A stretch of 64,000 nt of DNA from Mogibacterium sp. (GTDB lineage Bacteria > Bacillota > Clostridia > Peptostreptococcales > Anaerovoracaceae). Where the stretch lies: NCBI GenBank assembly GCA_017434025.1, contig JAFRGC010000046.1, positions 1-64,000 on the forward strand, written 5' to 3'. The notes under the pieces are model-generated. The model did no database searches. It was not told the DNA's origin and saw nothing but the letters and a program-made list of their open reading frames with translations. Shown piece after piece: positions 25,944-35,218 of this stretch (positions are counted from its first letter, which is position 1; the number at the start of each line of letters is the position of its first letter). Position numbers and translations under genes: made by a program.

Positions 25944-27705
25944 AAAAACCAGTATTCTGCAGCAGGTGATGGTACTGTTCGCAGTGGCGGTGATACTGAT
26001 CGGTGTATTCACCTATATTTCTCTGTACCTGATATCAGAGCACAGTGAGAAGGAGCATACGGAAGACCGTGCGAACCAGCTCTCTGCAGAGATCGCACTG
26101 GCGATCAGAGAATACCCATCACATAAGTGGCTGATCACATACTGGCATGAACATGCCGATGAGCTGGACATAGAATACGATGCCGAGTTCCAGTCGGGTA
26201 CGGAAACAGACAGGAAGTACAGTCTGTTGCTGTCGCATCAGCCGATGCTGCGGGTCCAGTACGCAACAGAAGAAGAAGTGGCCAAACTGCCTGCGGAGGA
26301 CCAGAAGCTCTTCGCGGAGATCGTCTATTCCTGGATCATCACGCGTCTCGATGAGCTTAAGGTCTGCTATGGAATGGATTACCTGTTCATCGTTATGACA
26401 GATGACACTTTCTCAGAGCAGTTCTTCCTGCTGAGTGCAGCGGATATCGATTCCGTACGGGGAACAGACTATGAAGAGGTCTATCCGCTGGGAGTAAAAG
26501 TCAAAGTCTCGGATGACCAGAAGGCAGCTATGCAGGATGCGGCAGAATTCGACAGACATCTGGCTGCTGCCGGAAATTATGTCGATTATTATGCTCTGCT
26601 GACCCAGATAGACAATTACTACGTCTTTATCGGTCTGACCTTCAATATGGAGGGCCTCAATGCCGATGTTGCGGTCCAGACGAGGAACGGCACATCTTTC
26701 ATCACGTTCATGGAACTGCTGCTGTCACTGATATGCCTGATGATGACAGCGTCGTATGTGATCAAACCGCTGAAGACAGTCCAGAACAATATCCGGACAT
26801 ATAAGGTGACCAAGGACAGCAGTACCATTATCAATGATCCGGAACTCATGAAGAACCGCAATGAGATCGGCGAGCTGGCGAATGACTTCAAAGATCTGGC
26901 GCTTGAGATGGATGAATATATCGACAGGATCGAGATGATCACTGCCGAGAGAGAGCGTATAGGGACGGAACTTGAAACGGCGAGGCAAATCCAGGCATCG
27001 ATGATGCCGAATATATTTCCGCCGTTCCCTGACCGCCACGAATTCGATGTCTATGCATCGATGGAGCCGGCCAAAGAAGTAGGAGGGGATTTCTACGATT
27101 TCTTCCTGATCGATGAAGACCATCTCGGTCTTGTGATCGCTGATGTATCCGGCAAGGGTATCCCTGCGGCGCTCCTCATGATGGCGACCAAGATCATACT
27201 GCAGAGCTACGCCAGACTTGGGTATTGTGCTGCTGATATCCTGGACAAGGTGAATGAGGCGGTCTGCTCCAACAATAAGGAGGAGATGTTCATTACAGTC
27301 TGGGTAGGCATTCTGGAGATCTCTACCGGCAAGCTTACTGCCGCAAATGCCGGACACGAATATCCTGTTATCAGGAGAGCCGGAGGAGACTTCGAACTGT
27401 ACAAGGACAGACATGGACTCGTCATCGGCGGAATGGAAGGGTCGAAATATTACGAATACGAGCTGCAGCTCAAGCCGGACGACAAACTGTTTGTGTTCAC
27501 GGATGGCGTCAACGAAGCGACTAACTCAGGCAATGAGCTGCTTGGAACTGACAGGATGATCAAAGCGCTGAACAATGATCCTGCAGCTTCACCGGAACAG
27601 ATCCTCGGAAATGTACACAAAGCGATCGACGACTTCGTACAGGATGCGGAGCAGTTCGACGATATTACGATGATGTGTCTGGAATACAGAGGATCGAAAG
27701 AATAA
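25933..27705 (+). CDS. Membrane-bound RsbU/SpoIIE-type serine phosphatase
   Basis: A 590-residue signalling protein. One membrane segment at about 12-35, an extracellular sensor of about 220 residues, a second segment near 260-280, a HAMP-like linker (VIKPLKTVQNNIRTYK), a coiled coil (AERERIGTELETARQIQASM) and a PP2C-like SpoIIE domain with GGDFYDFF (about 378-385) and VIADVSGKGIPAALLM (about 397-412). It should dephosphorylate an anti-anti-sigma factor in response to an outside signal. Start ATG 25933 follows AAGGGG; a frame from 25903 is only an extension. No partner kinase or STAS gene is in the window. Confidence 0.9.
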   Translation: MEVRKTSILQQVMVLFAVAVILIGVFTYISLYLISEHSEKEHTEDRANQLSAEIALAIREYPSHKWLITYWHEHADELDIEYDAEFQSGTETDRKYSLLLSHQPMLRVQYATEEEVAKLPAEDQKLFAEIVYSWIITRLDELKVCYGMDYLFIVMTDDTFSEQFFLLSAADIDSVRGTDYEEVYPLGVKVKVSDDQKAAMQDAAEFDRHLAAAGNYVDYYALLTQIDNYYVFIGLTFNMEGLNADVAVQTRNGTSFITFMELLLSLICLMMTASYVIKPLKTVQNNIRTYKVTKDSSTIINDPELMKNRNEIGELANDFKDLALEMDEYIDRIEMITAERERIGTELETARQIQASMMPNIFPPFPDRHEFDVYASMEPAKEVGGDFYDFFLIDEDHLGLVIADVSGKGIPAALLMMATKIILQSYARLGYCAADILDKVNEAVCSNNKEEMFITVWVGILEISTGKLTAANAGHEYPVIRRAGGDFELYKDRHGLVIGGMEGSKYYEYELQLKPDDKLFVFTDGVNEATNSGNELLGTDRMIKALNNDPAASPEQILGNVHKAIDDFVQDAEQFDDITMMCLEYRGSKE

Positions 27706-27710
27706 TTGTT

Positions 27711-27739
27711 TTGTATATAACACCTAAACATGATATGCT
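27711..27739 (+). promoter_or_regulatory. Promoter before small membrane protein gene
   Basis: TTGTAT (27711-27716), 17-base spacer, TATGCT (27734-27739). It lies just after the phosphatase stop and about 48 bases before the next start. Confidence 0.5.
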
Positions 27740-27787
27740 TTAGAGTGTAGATTTAATCATTATAACTAAGATAACAGGAAAGAGAAT

Positions 27788-28207
27788 ATGAGCAGGAATA
27801 GATATCAGGGACGTGGAAATATGAATTACAACCGCCAGTCAGGCGGATATCAGAAGAATCTGTACAGGCAGAAGATGAATGCAGAGGGCATCAAGGCTCC
27901 GAAGACGCTGGATCCTAAGAAACTCAGATGGATCCTTATCGGAATCGGTGCTGCATGGCTGATCCTCAGTATCATTCTGGTCTGGCAGTTCAAGTGGAAG
28001 GGTCTGATTATCGGTCTGGTGATCGGTCTGCTTGCTGTTGGAGGAATGTACCTGTTCCTGCAGTACAAGCAGAAAGAAGCCATCACATATTACAAGAAGA
28101 TCGGTATGACAGAAGAGATGTACATCAACGAGCTCAAGAAAAGGGGAACCGAGAAGAAGCAGCTCGAAACGTACAGGAAGATCTGGCGCAAGACCAAAGT
28201 CAAATAA
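27788..28207 (+). CDS. Small two-helix membrane protein of unknown function
   Basis: A 139-residue protein I do not recognise. Residues 1-45 are basic and rich in Asn, Gln, Tyr and Arg; about 47-65 and 71-89 are membrane helices (LIGIGAAWLILSIILVW; LIIGLVIGLLAVGGMYLFL); the tail is a highly charged helix (MYINELKKRGTEKKQLETYRK). Both ends probably face the cytosol. AGGAAAGAG precedes the ATG. It is followed by a short GNRA-capped hairpin and then cardiolipin synthase. Confidence 0.75.
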   Translation: MSRNRYQGRGNMNYNRQSGGYQKNLYRQKMNAEGIKAPKTLDPKKLRWILIGIGAAWLILSIILVWQFKWKGLIIGLVIGLLAVGGMYLFLQYKQKEAITYYKKIGMTEEMYINELKKRGTEKKQLETYRKIWRKTKVK

Positions 28208-28215
28208 CGAACATG

Positions 28216-28241
28216 CGGCCTCCGGAAACGGAGGCCGTCTT
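28216..28241 (+). terminator. GNRA-capped hairpin before cls
   Basis: CGGCCTCCG (28216-28224), GAAA loop, CGGAGGCCG (28229-28237), then TCTT. The stem is very stable but the T run is short, so it may be a weak terminator or an mRNA end protector. Confidence 0.6.
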
Positions 28242-28263
28242 ACAAGAAACAAGAGGTACTGCA

Positions 28264-29853
28264 ATGAAAGACATCAGCAGCCATGCAAATGCGGAAGATT
28301 TCATGAGGCTGATCAAACCTAAGAGGAAGAACCTGTTGTCGCTGATATTCAGCCGCTTCTTCCTGTTCGTGCTGCTTATGGCACTTCAGGTCTTCATCGT
28401 CATCATGCTGGTCGAGTATGCCAAAGACCACATAGGCAACTACCTGCTCCTCGAACGTCTTTTCGCATTCATGATGATCGTTTACCTGTTCTCGTGCCCG
28501 ATGGATTCATCTGCAAAACTCACGTGGATGCTGATCATCTCGATCGTCCCTATCGTCGGGGCGGCACTGCTGTTCTTCACCCAGTTCAACCTGGGCAACA
28601 GGAGAGTCAAGAAGAACATTACGTCACAGATCATCAGGACCAAGCATGCGATCCCTCAGCCGGAGGGCGTGATGGACGAACTTCACAATGAAGGCGATCA
28701 TACAGACGACCTCGTGCGGTATCTCTGCAGGAGCGGGTGTTTCCCTGCTTACGATGATACCAAGGTCACATATTTCCCGAGCGGCGAGGCGAAGTTTGAG
28801 GTGATGCTGAGAGAACTTGCCAAAGCGGAGAAGTACATATTCATGGAGTACTTCATCATCGAAGAAGGATATATGTGGGGCAAGATCCTGGATGTGCTCA
28901 CACTCAAGGCCAAAGAAGGCGTCAAAGTGCGTGTCATGTACGACGGGATGTGCGAGATATCCACACTGACACCGGATTACTTCAAGAGGCTCAGCAAGGT
29001 CGGCATCGAGGCAAAACCATTCTCGCCGATCAGACCGTTCCTCTCATCACACTATAATTACAGAGATCACCGTAAGATCCTTGTAATAGATGGCAAGGTC
29101 GCATTCACCGGTGGTGTCAATCTGGCGGACGAGTACATCAACCGGATCGAGAGATTTGGCCACTGGAAAGACGTTGCGATCATGGTCAAGGGCGGCGCAG
29201 TCAGGAGTTTTACTCTGATGTTCCTGCAGATGTGGAATGCCCACAAACAGGACGCCGTGTATGATGAGTATCTGGCGTACACGCCGGAAGCCGCAGAAGA
29301 TGCAAGCGGTTACGTTGTCCCGTACTGCGACTGTCCGCTCGATGATGACAAGGTCGGTGAGGCAGTCTACATGGATATCCTCAACCGCGCAGGCACATAC
29401 GTGCATATCATGACACCGTATCTCATACTCGACGGGGAGCTCGAGACAGCGATCAAGTATGCTGCCGAGAGAGGTGTTGACGTGAAGCTGATCCTGCCGG
29501 GCATCCCGGACAAGACGGTTGCATACGCGCTGGCAAAATCCCACTACTGGAACCTGCTTTCGTCAGGCGTGAAGATATACGAATATACTCCGGGATTCGT
29601 CCATGCCAAAGTATTTGTGAGCGATGACATCAAGGCTGTCGTCGGTACGATCAACCTCGACTACCGCAGCCTGTATCACCACTTCGAATGCGCTACCTAT
29701 ATGTTCAAGACAGACTGTGTGGAGGACATTGAGAAAGACTTCCAGCAGACTCTGTCACAGTGCAGAGAGATCACGAAAGAGATCGTTAAGAACGAGAACA
29801 GATTCTATATACTTACCGGCGGACTGGTAAGATTCCTGGCGCCGCTGATGTAA
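28264..29853 (+). CDS. cls: Cardiolipin synthase (phospholipase D family)
   Basis: A 529-residue enzyme that joins two phosphatidylglycerols into cardiolipin at the membrane. Two or three N-terminal membrane segments (about 30-105) are followed by two PLD catalytic motifs: HYNYRDHRKILVIDG (about 259-273) and HAKVFVSDDIKAVVGTINLD (about 447-466). I start at ATG 28264 after AGAGG; a longer frame from 27928 is a shadow of the previous gene. Length and order fit bacterial Cls. Confidence 0.94.
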   Translation: MKDISSHANAEDFMRLIKPKRKNLLSLIFSRFFLFVLLMALQVFIVIMLVEYAKDHIGNYLLLERLFAFMMIVYLFSCPMDSSAKLTWMLIISIVPIVGAALLFFTQFNLGNRRVKKNITSQIIRTKHAIPQPEGVMDELHNEGDHTDDLVRYLCRSGCFPAYDDTKVTYFPSGEAKFEVMLRELAKAEKYIFMEYFIIEEGYMWGKILDVLTLKAKEGVKVRVMYDGMCEISTLTPDYFKRLSKVGIEAKPFSPIRPFLSSHYNYRDHRKILVIDGKVAFTGGVNLADEYINRIERFGHWKDVAIMVKGGAVRSFTLMFLQMWNAHKQDAVYDEYLAYTPEAAEDASGYVVPYCDCPLDDDKVGEAVYMDILNRAGTYVHIMTPYLILDGELETAIKYAAERGVDVKLILPGIPDKTVAYALAKSHYWNLLSSGVKIYEYTPGFVHAKVFVSDDIKAVVGTINLDYRSLYHHFECATYMFKTDCVEDIEKDFQQTLSQCREITKEIVKNENRFYILTGGLVRFLAPLM

Positions 29854-29874
29854 GGATATGAGGAGGCAAGTGAT

Positions 29875-29949
29875 ATGGTTAAGAGTCTGATTGCAGCAAT
29901 GCTGGGTTTGACCGTTGCGTGGTTCCTGACCAAGGTCATCCACCTGTAG
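29875..29949 (+). CDS. 24-residue single-helix membrane peptide
   Basis: A very short gene: ATG at 29875 after GAGGAGG with a spacing of about 8 bases, then 24 codons, ending TAG at 29947-29949. The peptide (MVKSLIAAMLGLTVAWFLTKV, then IHL) has a charged start and one hydrophobic helix. The strong ribosome site and its place between two real genes, 21 bases after cls and 19 before the YlmH gene, support it. It might be a small regulator of a membrane enzyme such as Cls, which is only a guess. Confidence 0.55.
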   Translation: MVKSLIAAMLGLTVAWFLTKVIHL

Positions 29950-29968
29950 GCTGCAGGGTATAAGTAAG

Positions 29969-30730
29969 ATGGAAAGAGATGAACTGATCATCTCCAGAAT
30001 AGAAGATCGCATCGGGCAGTGCCGCGACGGTTACTATGTGACCGCCACCGGACTGCTCGATTCGCATGAGCAGGCGCTGGCGCGTACTGTCATGAGGCGT
30101 TCGGGAGACGTGAGGACCTTCTTCTACGGAGGTTATGAGGGAGCGGAGCGGCGCATGCTGATCTGCGTGCCTGCAGACATCCCTATGTCGGAGGCGGAAG
30201 CCGCAGAGGGGCTTCTTACCGTTCTGCGTGTCACCAAGCCGACGATCTCAAGAGAACTGTCGCACAGGGACTACCTCGGATCGGTCCTCGGACTGGGGAT
30301 CGACAGGAGCGTGACAGGGGACATCCTCGTTCGGCCGGACGGAGCGGACATCATAATCGTTCCGGAGATCGCAGAGTTCCTGCGCCGGGAATATACACAG
30401 GTAGGCAGGACCAATGTCACGACGGAAGTCGTCCCGGTCGAAGAACTGATCATACCCGAGAACCGTTCCGAGATGATAAGAGACACCGTTCCGTCGGTGC
30501 GGCTCGATAATATCATATCGTCAGCGTTCCGCATCTCAAGGAGCAAAGCAGCCGAGGCGATCCGCGGAGGGATCGTGTCGGTCGATCACATAGAAACGGT
30601 CAAACCCGATGCCAAACTCGAGGAAGGCGCAGTTCTCGTACTGCGCGGCAAGGGCAAAGCGATACTGCGCGAGCTCGGCGGCGAGTCGAAGAAAGGCCGC
30701 ATCTGGATAGTGATAGAAAGATTTATATGA
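29969..30730 (+). CDS. YlmH-family S4-domain RNA-binding protein
   Basis: A 253-residue protein of the YlmH family. The N-terminal two thirds include the family block REYTQVGRTNVTTEVVP (about 132-148). The S4 RNA-binding domain is at about 176-235: VRLDNIISSAFRISRSKAAE then GIVSVDHIE. Known YlmH proteins bind ribosomes and peptidyl-tRNA and help clear stalled ribosomes. Ribosome site weak. It overlaps the next gene by ATGA. Normally it sits near cell-division genes; here it is beside a CCA-type nucleotidyltransferase. Confidence 0.88.
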   Translation: MERDELIISRIEDRIGQCRDGYYVTATGLLDSHEQALARTVMRRSGDVRTFFYGGYEGAERRMLICVPADIPMSEAEAAEGLLTVLRVTKPTISRELSHRDYLGSVLGLGIDRSVTGDILVRPDGADIIIVPEIAEFLRREYTQVGRTNVTTEVVPVEELIIPENRSEMIRDTVPSVRLDNIISSAFRISRSKAAEAIRGGIVSVDHIETVKPDAKLEEGAVLVLRGKGKAILRELGGESKKGRIWIVIERFI

Positions 30731-32139
30731 GTGGAGACAGAGCTGTTCTTCAGGGGACGGATGAACTGAATCGTGACACAGCGCGCAGGATCGCGCGTCT
30801 GGTGGACGCAGCCGGCGGGAGAGTGTTCTACGTCGGCGGTTTCGTGCGCGACAAACTGCTCGGGATCGATAACAAGGACGTGGACATCGAAGTGCATGGA
30901 GTTGAACCTGCTGCGCTGCAGACGATACTGCGGGAAGTCGGGACACTGCTGTCGTACGGAGAGAGTTTTGGCATATATTCGCTGGCGGGAGTAGGGATCG
31001 ACATCGCCATGCCGAGGCGCGAGCGCAAGACCGGCACGGGGCACAGAGACTTCGAGGTTGATGTGGATCCGTTCATCGGAACGTACGAGGCGGCGCGGCG
31101 CCGCGACTTTACGATCAACGCTCTCATGGAAGATGTGCTGACGGGAGAGATCGTGGATCATTTTGGCGGCAGAGATGATCTGGCGGCGGGCGTGATCCGG
31201 CATATCGATGATGTGACGTTTGCGGAAGATCCGCTGAGAGTGCTGCGGGGAGCGCAGTTCGCGGCGAGATTCGGGTTCACGATCGCACCTGAGACGGTCA
31301 GCCTGTGCAGAACGATGGATCTGTCGGACCTCTCGAAGGAGCGCATCGAGGAGGAACTCCAGAAGGCTCTGCTCAAGGCGGATAGACCATCGATCTTCTT
31401 CGAGATGATGCGGGAGATGGGGCAGCTGGATGTCTGGTTCCCGGAACTGGAACAGCTGATCGGCCTCGAGCAGGACCCACTGTTCCACCCGGAAGGTGAT
31501 GTCTGGACTCATACCATGGAAGTCATAGACAGGGCAGCGCAGGTGCGCGACAAGTGTTCTGATCCGTACGCGTTCATGCTGCTGGCGCTGACACATGACC
31601 TCGGTAAGATCGTGACGACTGAGGAGATCAAAGGCCGCATCCACTCTTACGAGCATGAGATCAAGGGGCTTCCGCTGGTGGAATCTTTCGTCCGGAGGAT
31701 CACAGGGGAGAAGGCGGTCATCGATTATGTGCTGAATATGGTCCCGCTGCACATGAGGCCTAATGTACTGGCTTATTCCAAGCCGGCGGTTAAATCCACC
31801 AACAGGATGTTCGATGCTGCGGTGTGTCCGGAAGATCTGATCTATTTCGCGATGGCGGACAGGCCGGTCATATCCGGCACTGACCAGTTCACCGGAGACA
31901 GCGATTTCCTGTTCGAGCGGCTGGATGTATATAAGGAAATGATGGAGCGGCCGCATGTGAGAGGCCGTGACTTGATAGAAGCAGGTCTGGAGCCCGGAGA
32001 ATACTTCGGTGAGCTGCTGGACTATGCTCACAAACTGAGACTCGCCGGCATCGACAGAGATGCGGCGCTCAAACAGGTGCTGGCATACGCCCGCAGGAAT
32101 AATCGGAAGCAGAAACGGAACCCCGATCAAGTAAAATAG
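30727..32139 (+). CDS. CCA tRNA nucleotidyltransferase / poly(A) polymerase family with HD domain
   Basis: A 470-residue class II nucleotidyltransferase. The N-terminal catalytic motif is YVGGFVRDKLLG...KDVDIEVHG (about 35-59), with the DxD metal pair, and RRDFTINAL near 117. FAEDPLRVLRGAQFAARF (about 160-177) is the motif that chooses nucleotides. A C-terminal HD domain holds LTHDLGK (about 288-294) and later HxH-like sites. It adds or repairs tRNA CCA ends. Start overlaps the YlmH stop (ATGA). Confidence 0.9.
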   Translation: MSGDRAVLQGTDELNRDTARRIARLVDAAGGRVFYVGGFVRDKLLGIDNKDVDIEVHGVEPAALQTILREVGTLLSYGESFGIYSLAGVGIDIAMPRRERKTGTGHRDFEVDVDPFIGTYEAARRRDFTINALMEDVLTGEIVDHFGGRDDLAAGVIRHIDDVTFAEDPLRVLRGAQFAARFGFTIAPETVSLCRTMDLSDLSKERIEEELQKALLKADRPSIFFEMMREMGQLDVWFPELEQLIGLEQDPLFHPEGDVWTHTMEVIDRAAQVRDKCSDPYAFMLLALTHDLGKIVTTEEIKGRIHSYEHEIKGLPLVESFVRRITGEKAVIDYVLNMVPLHMRPNVLAYSKPAVKSTNRMFDAAVCPEDLIYFAMADRPVISGTDQFTGDSDFLFERLDVYKEMMERPHVRGRDLIEAGLEPGEYFGELLDYAHKLRLAGIDRDAALKQVLAYARRNNRKQKRNPDQVK

Positions 32140-32193
32140 ACAGGAATCGCAGCGATTTCAAGGCTTTGGACGTGCAGAAATACATGGGGAGTG

Positions 32194-32222
32194 TTGACTT
32201 TAGCGATTTAGCGTGGTAAAGT
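32194..32222 (+). promoter_or_regulatory. Promoter of the histidine operon
   Basis: TTGACT (32194-32199), a 17-base spacer, and TAAAGT (32217-32222). The spacer region holds a direct repeat, TTTAGCGA then TTTAGCG. The next gene starts about 48 bases after the -10. No T-box or His-rich leader peptide is seen. Confidence 0.75.
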
Positions 32223-32269
32223 GATGAAGCGTAAACAATAGGATAGCAATATAGTTCAACGGAGGACCA

Positions 32270-33265
32270 ATGCAATACGATCAGAATGTACTGACAAGGA
32301 CCGAGAGAAGGATCTTCGCCCTGAGAACGCTCTACAGCAGAGCGGGCTACAGGTCTTATCGCATGCGCAAATTCGAAGATTACGATCTCTACAGCAGGAA
32401 CAAGGATTTCCTTCTGTCGGACCGTGTCATTACTTTTACAGATACTAACGGCAGACTCAAGGCGCTCAAGCCTGACGTCACACTCTCTCTGGTCAGGAAC
32501 CTCAAAGACAGACCGGATGAGCTGCAGAGACTCTACTATGATGAGAACGTCTACAGGGTCTCGGAGCGCACGAATACCTTCAAAGAGATCATGCAGATGG
32601 GTCTTGAGTGCATAGGCGCAGCGGACAACGATGCTGTTGCGGAAGTACTTGACCTCGCGGAGAAGAGCCTGGCGCTGGTCGCGGAGGATCAGGATTACCT
32701 GCTCAAGGTCTCCGACCTGGATATCATGACATTGCTGATCGATGATATGACAGACAGCAAGGACATGAAGGCGGAACTCCTCAAGCTGGCCGGCGAGAAG
32801 AACCTCCACGGCATCAGGGATCTATGCGGCAGGAATGATGTTCCTGCAGAGAAATGCGCGACGCTCACAGCCCTGCTCGGGATCTATGGCGCGCCGGAAC
32901 AGACTTTGCCGGAGCTGGAAGAACTCTGCAGAGGGACGGTCGCAGAAGCAGAATCCGCTGAAATGATCAGTGTCATGCGCGAACTGACAGATGACAGCAG
33001 GCGGATCGTGATCGACTTCTCGGTGACGGGCGATACCAGCTACTATAACGGAGTCGCTTTTGCTGGGTACATCGAGGGCATTCCGGAACCGGTTCTGGTA
33101 GGCGGCAGATACGATATGTTGATGCGCAGGATGAAGAAGAGATCAAGAGCGATCGGCTTTGCGGTATATCTGGATTCGCTCGGGATGCTCGGCAGGAACG
33201 CCGGCGACAGAGCGATCGATGAATTCTTCAGCAATACGGTGCGTGACGAAGGCGGGGAGGATTGA
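32270..33265 (+). CDS. hisZ: ATP phosphoribosyltransferase regulatory subunit
   Basis: A 331-residue histidyl-tRNA-synthetase-like protein without the tRNA-binding part. Seen: RKFEDYDLYSRNKDF (about 28-42), a motif 2-like VTLSLVRNL...YYDENVYRVSERTNTFKE (about 66-104) and a motif 3-like PVLVGGRYDMLMRRM near 270-284. With HisG it forms the first enzyme of histidine synthesis and gives feedback control by histidine. GGAGG is 6 bases before ATG. First gene of the operon. Confidence 0.93.
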   Translation: MQYDQNVLTRTERRIFALRTLYSRAGYRSYRMRKFEDYDLYSRNKDFLLSDRVITFTDTNGRLKALKPDVTLSLVRNLKDRPDELQRLYYDENVYRVSERTNTFKEIMQMGLECIGAADNDAVAEVLDLAEKSLALVAEDQDYLLKVSDLDIMTLLIDDMTDSKDMKAELLKLAGEKNLHGIRDLCGRNDVPAEKCATLTALLGIYGAPEQTLPELEELCRGTVAEAESAEMISVMRELTDDSRRIVIDFSVTGDTSYYNGVAFAGYIEGIPEPVLVGGRYDMLMRRMKKRSRAIGFAVYLDSLGMLGRNAGDRAIDEFFSNTVRDEGGED

Positions 33266-33266
33266 T

Positions 33267-33881
33267 TTGGCAGCAATGATCAACGTAGCGCTTCCCAAGG
33301 GAAGGCTGGGAGAGAAAGTATATAAGATGTTCGAAGAGGCAGGATACGGCTGCCCGGATATTTTCGTCGGACGCAAACTCGTCTTCGAGAACAGAGACGC
33401 CGGCGTGAGGTATTTCTGGGTCAAACCGTCTGACGTGCCGATCTATGTCGAGCGCGGAGCGGCGGACATCGGCGTTGCGGGCAAGGACATACTGCTCGAG
33501 AGCGCGCCGAATGTGTACGAACTGGCAGACCTCGGTATCGGCAAGTGCCGCATGGTGGTAGCTGCGCCGAGAGGATTCGAGGACGATTCCGAATATCCGC
33601 TCAGAGTGGCGACCAAATTCGTCAACATCGCGCAGGACTATTACGCTTCGGTCGGCAGAGACATCGACATCATCAAGCTCAACGGCTCGATCGAGATCGC
33701 GCCGATCCTCGGGCTCTCGGATGTCATCGTCGATCTGGTCGAGACCGGAACGACGCTCAGAGAGAACGATCTCGTGATCGTCGAGGAGATCATGGATGTC
33801 AGCGCGAGGCTGATAGCCAACAAATCAGGATATAACTTCAAGAGCAGGGAGATCAGCGAACTGCTCAGCAAGATAAGATAA
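33267..33881 (+). CDS. hisG: ATP phosphoribosyltransferase catalytic subunit, short form
   Basis: A 204-residue HisG of the short type that needs HisZ, which is encoded just upstream. It has INVALPKGRLGEKVYKMF (about 5-21) and the PRPP-binding DVIVDLVETGTTLREN (about 151-166). The start is probably TTG 33267, with GGGGAGG 6 bases before it; ATG 33276 is in frame but 15 bases away. One base separates it from the hisZ stop. It joins ATP and PRPP to begin histidine synthesis. Confidence 0.93.
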   Translation: MAAMINVALPKGRLGEKVYKMFEEAGYGCPDIFVGRKLVFENRDAGVRYFWVKPSDVPIYVERGAADIGVAGKDILLESAPNVYELADLGIGKCRMVVAAPRGFEDDSEYPLRVATKFVNIAQDYYASVGRDIDIIKLNGSIEIAPILGLSDVIVDLVETGTTLRENDLVIVEEIMDVSARLIANKSGYNFKSREISELLSKIR

Positions 33882-33895
33882 GGACCGGAGGGCAT

Positions 33896-35218
33896 ATGAT
33901 CAGGATACTGGATTATGCGGAATTGACACCTGCTGAGGTGTTTGCAAGAACAGAGCCGACGTTCAACGTCACCGATGCAGTCGCTGAGATCATCGATGAT
34001 GTCAGGACAAATGGCGATGAAGCAGTCATTCGCTACGCTGCGAGATTCGACGGTATTGACCCGGAGAGCTTCAAACTCGAACTATCTGAAGAGGCCAGAG
34101 AAGCCGCGCTTCGCAGCATCAATGAGACTGATCCGGGATTTACCGGAATACTCAGGCGGGCAGCAGCCAATATCGTGAAGTTCCACAGCAGACAGGTGCG
34201 CAACAGTTTTATCATCAATGATACACCGGGCGTCATCATGGGACAGAAGGTCGTTCCGCTCGAGAGAGTTGGCCTGTATGTTCCGGGTGGCACCGCGGCA
34301 TATCCGTCGACTGTACTGATGGACAGCATCCCGGCCCTCATTGCAGGGGTCAGGGAGATCATCATGGTGACACCTCCGGACCCGGATGGGACGGTCAATC
34401 CGGCCATCGTAGCAGCAGCGGCAGCGGCGCAGGAAGCTGTGGGAGCCAGTGGCAGTGTCCGGATCTTCAGGACCGGAGGAGCGCAGGCGATCGCGGCGCT
34501 CGCTTACGGCACAGAGTCGATCCCTAAGGTCGACAAGATCGTCGGCCCGGGCAATGCATATGTCGCAGAAGCGAAGAGGCAGGTGTACGGCAAGGTGTCT
34601 ATTGACATGATCGCCGGTCCGAGCGAGATCCTGGTGGTCTCAGACAGCAAGAGCGATCCTGCGGTAGTCGCGGCGGATATGCTCTCGCAGGCAGAACATG
34701 ACAAGAACGCCAGTGCCGTTCTCGTGACAGATTCAAGAGAATTTGCGGAGGCGGTGCAGCAGGAGATAGAGAAGCAGCTGGCAGAACTCGAGCGCGAGGA
34801 GATCGCCAGAGCTTCCATAGAGAACAACGGCAAGATCATCGTCGCGGAAGACCTCAGACAGGCAATCGAGATCTCGAATGAGATCGCGCCAGAGCATCTG
34901 GAACTCTGCGTGGAACAGCCATTCGATTGGCTGGACAGCGTCAAGCACGCCGGGTCGATCTTCCTCGGCAGGAACTGTCCTGAGGCACTGGGCGATTACT
35001 TCGCCGGACCGAACCACACGCTGCCGACCAGCGGCACAGCGAGATTCTCGAACCCGCTGTCGGTAGACGATTTTGTCAAGAAGATGCAGTATACTTATTA
35101 CACAGCAGACGCTCTTGCGGATGTAGCAGAAGACATCGCGGCGTTTGCCCGCAAAGAAGGCCTGACCGGACACGCGAAGAGTGCGATGATCCGTTCAGAG
35201 AAACAGAGGGGACTATGA
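33896..35218 (+). CDS. hisD: Histidinol dehydrogenase
   Basis: A 440-residue HisD, which oxidises histidinol to histidine in two NAD-linked steps. Family blocks: ERVGLYVPGGTAAYPSTVLM (about 122-141), GPGNAYVAEAKRQVYG, AGPSEILVVSD, the zinc-site SQAEHDKNASA (about 263-273) and GPNHTLPTSGTARF (about 365-378). GGAGG precedes the ATG. It overlaps hisC by ATGA; its stop is TGA, showing that TGA is used as a normal stop in this genome. Confidence 0.96.
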   Translation: MIRILDYAELTPAEVFARTEPTFNVTDAVAEIIDDVRTNGDEAVIRYAARFDGIDPESFKLELSEEAREAALRSINETDPGFTGILRRAAANIVKFHSRQVRNSFIINDTPGVIMGQKVVPLERVGLYVPGGTAAYPSTVLMDSIPALIAGVREIIMVTPPDPDGTVNPAIVAAAAAAQEAVGASGSVRIFRTGGAQAIAALAYGTESIPKVDKIVGPGNAYVAEAKRQVYGKVSIDMIAGPSEILVVSDSKSDPAVVAADMLSQAEHDKNASAVLVTDSREFAEAVQQEIEKQLAELEREEIARASIENNGKIIVAEDLRQAIEISNEIAPEHLELCVEQPFDWLDSVKHAGSIFLGRNCPEALGDYFAGPNHTLPTSGTARFSNPLSVDDFVKKMQYTYYTADALADVAEDIAAFARKEGLTGHAKSAMIRSEKQRGL

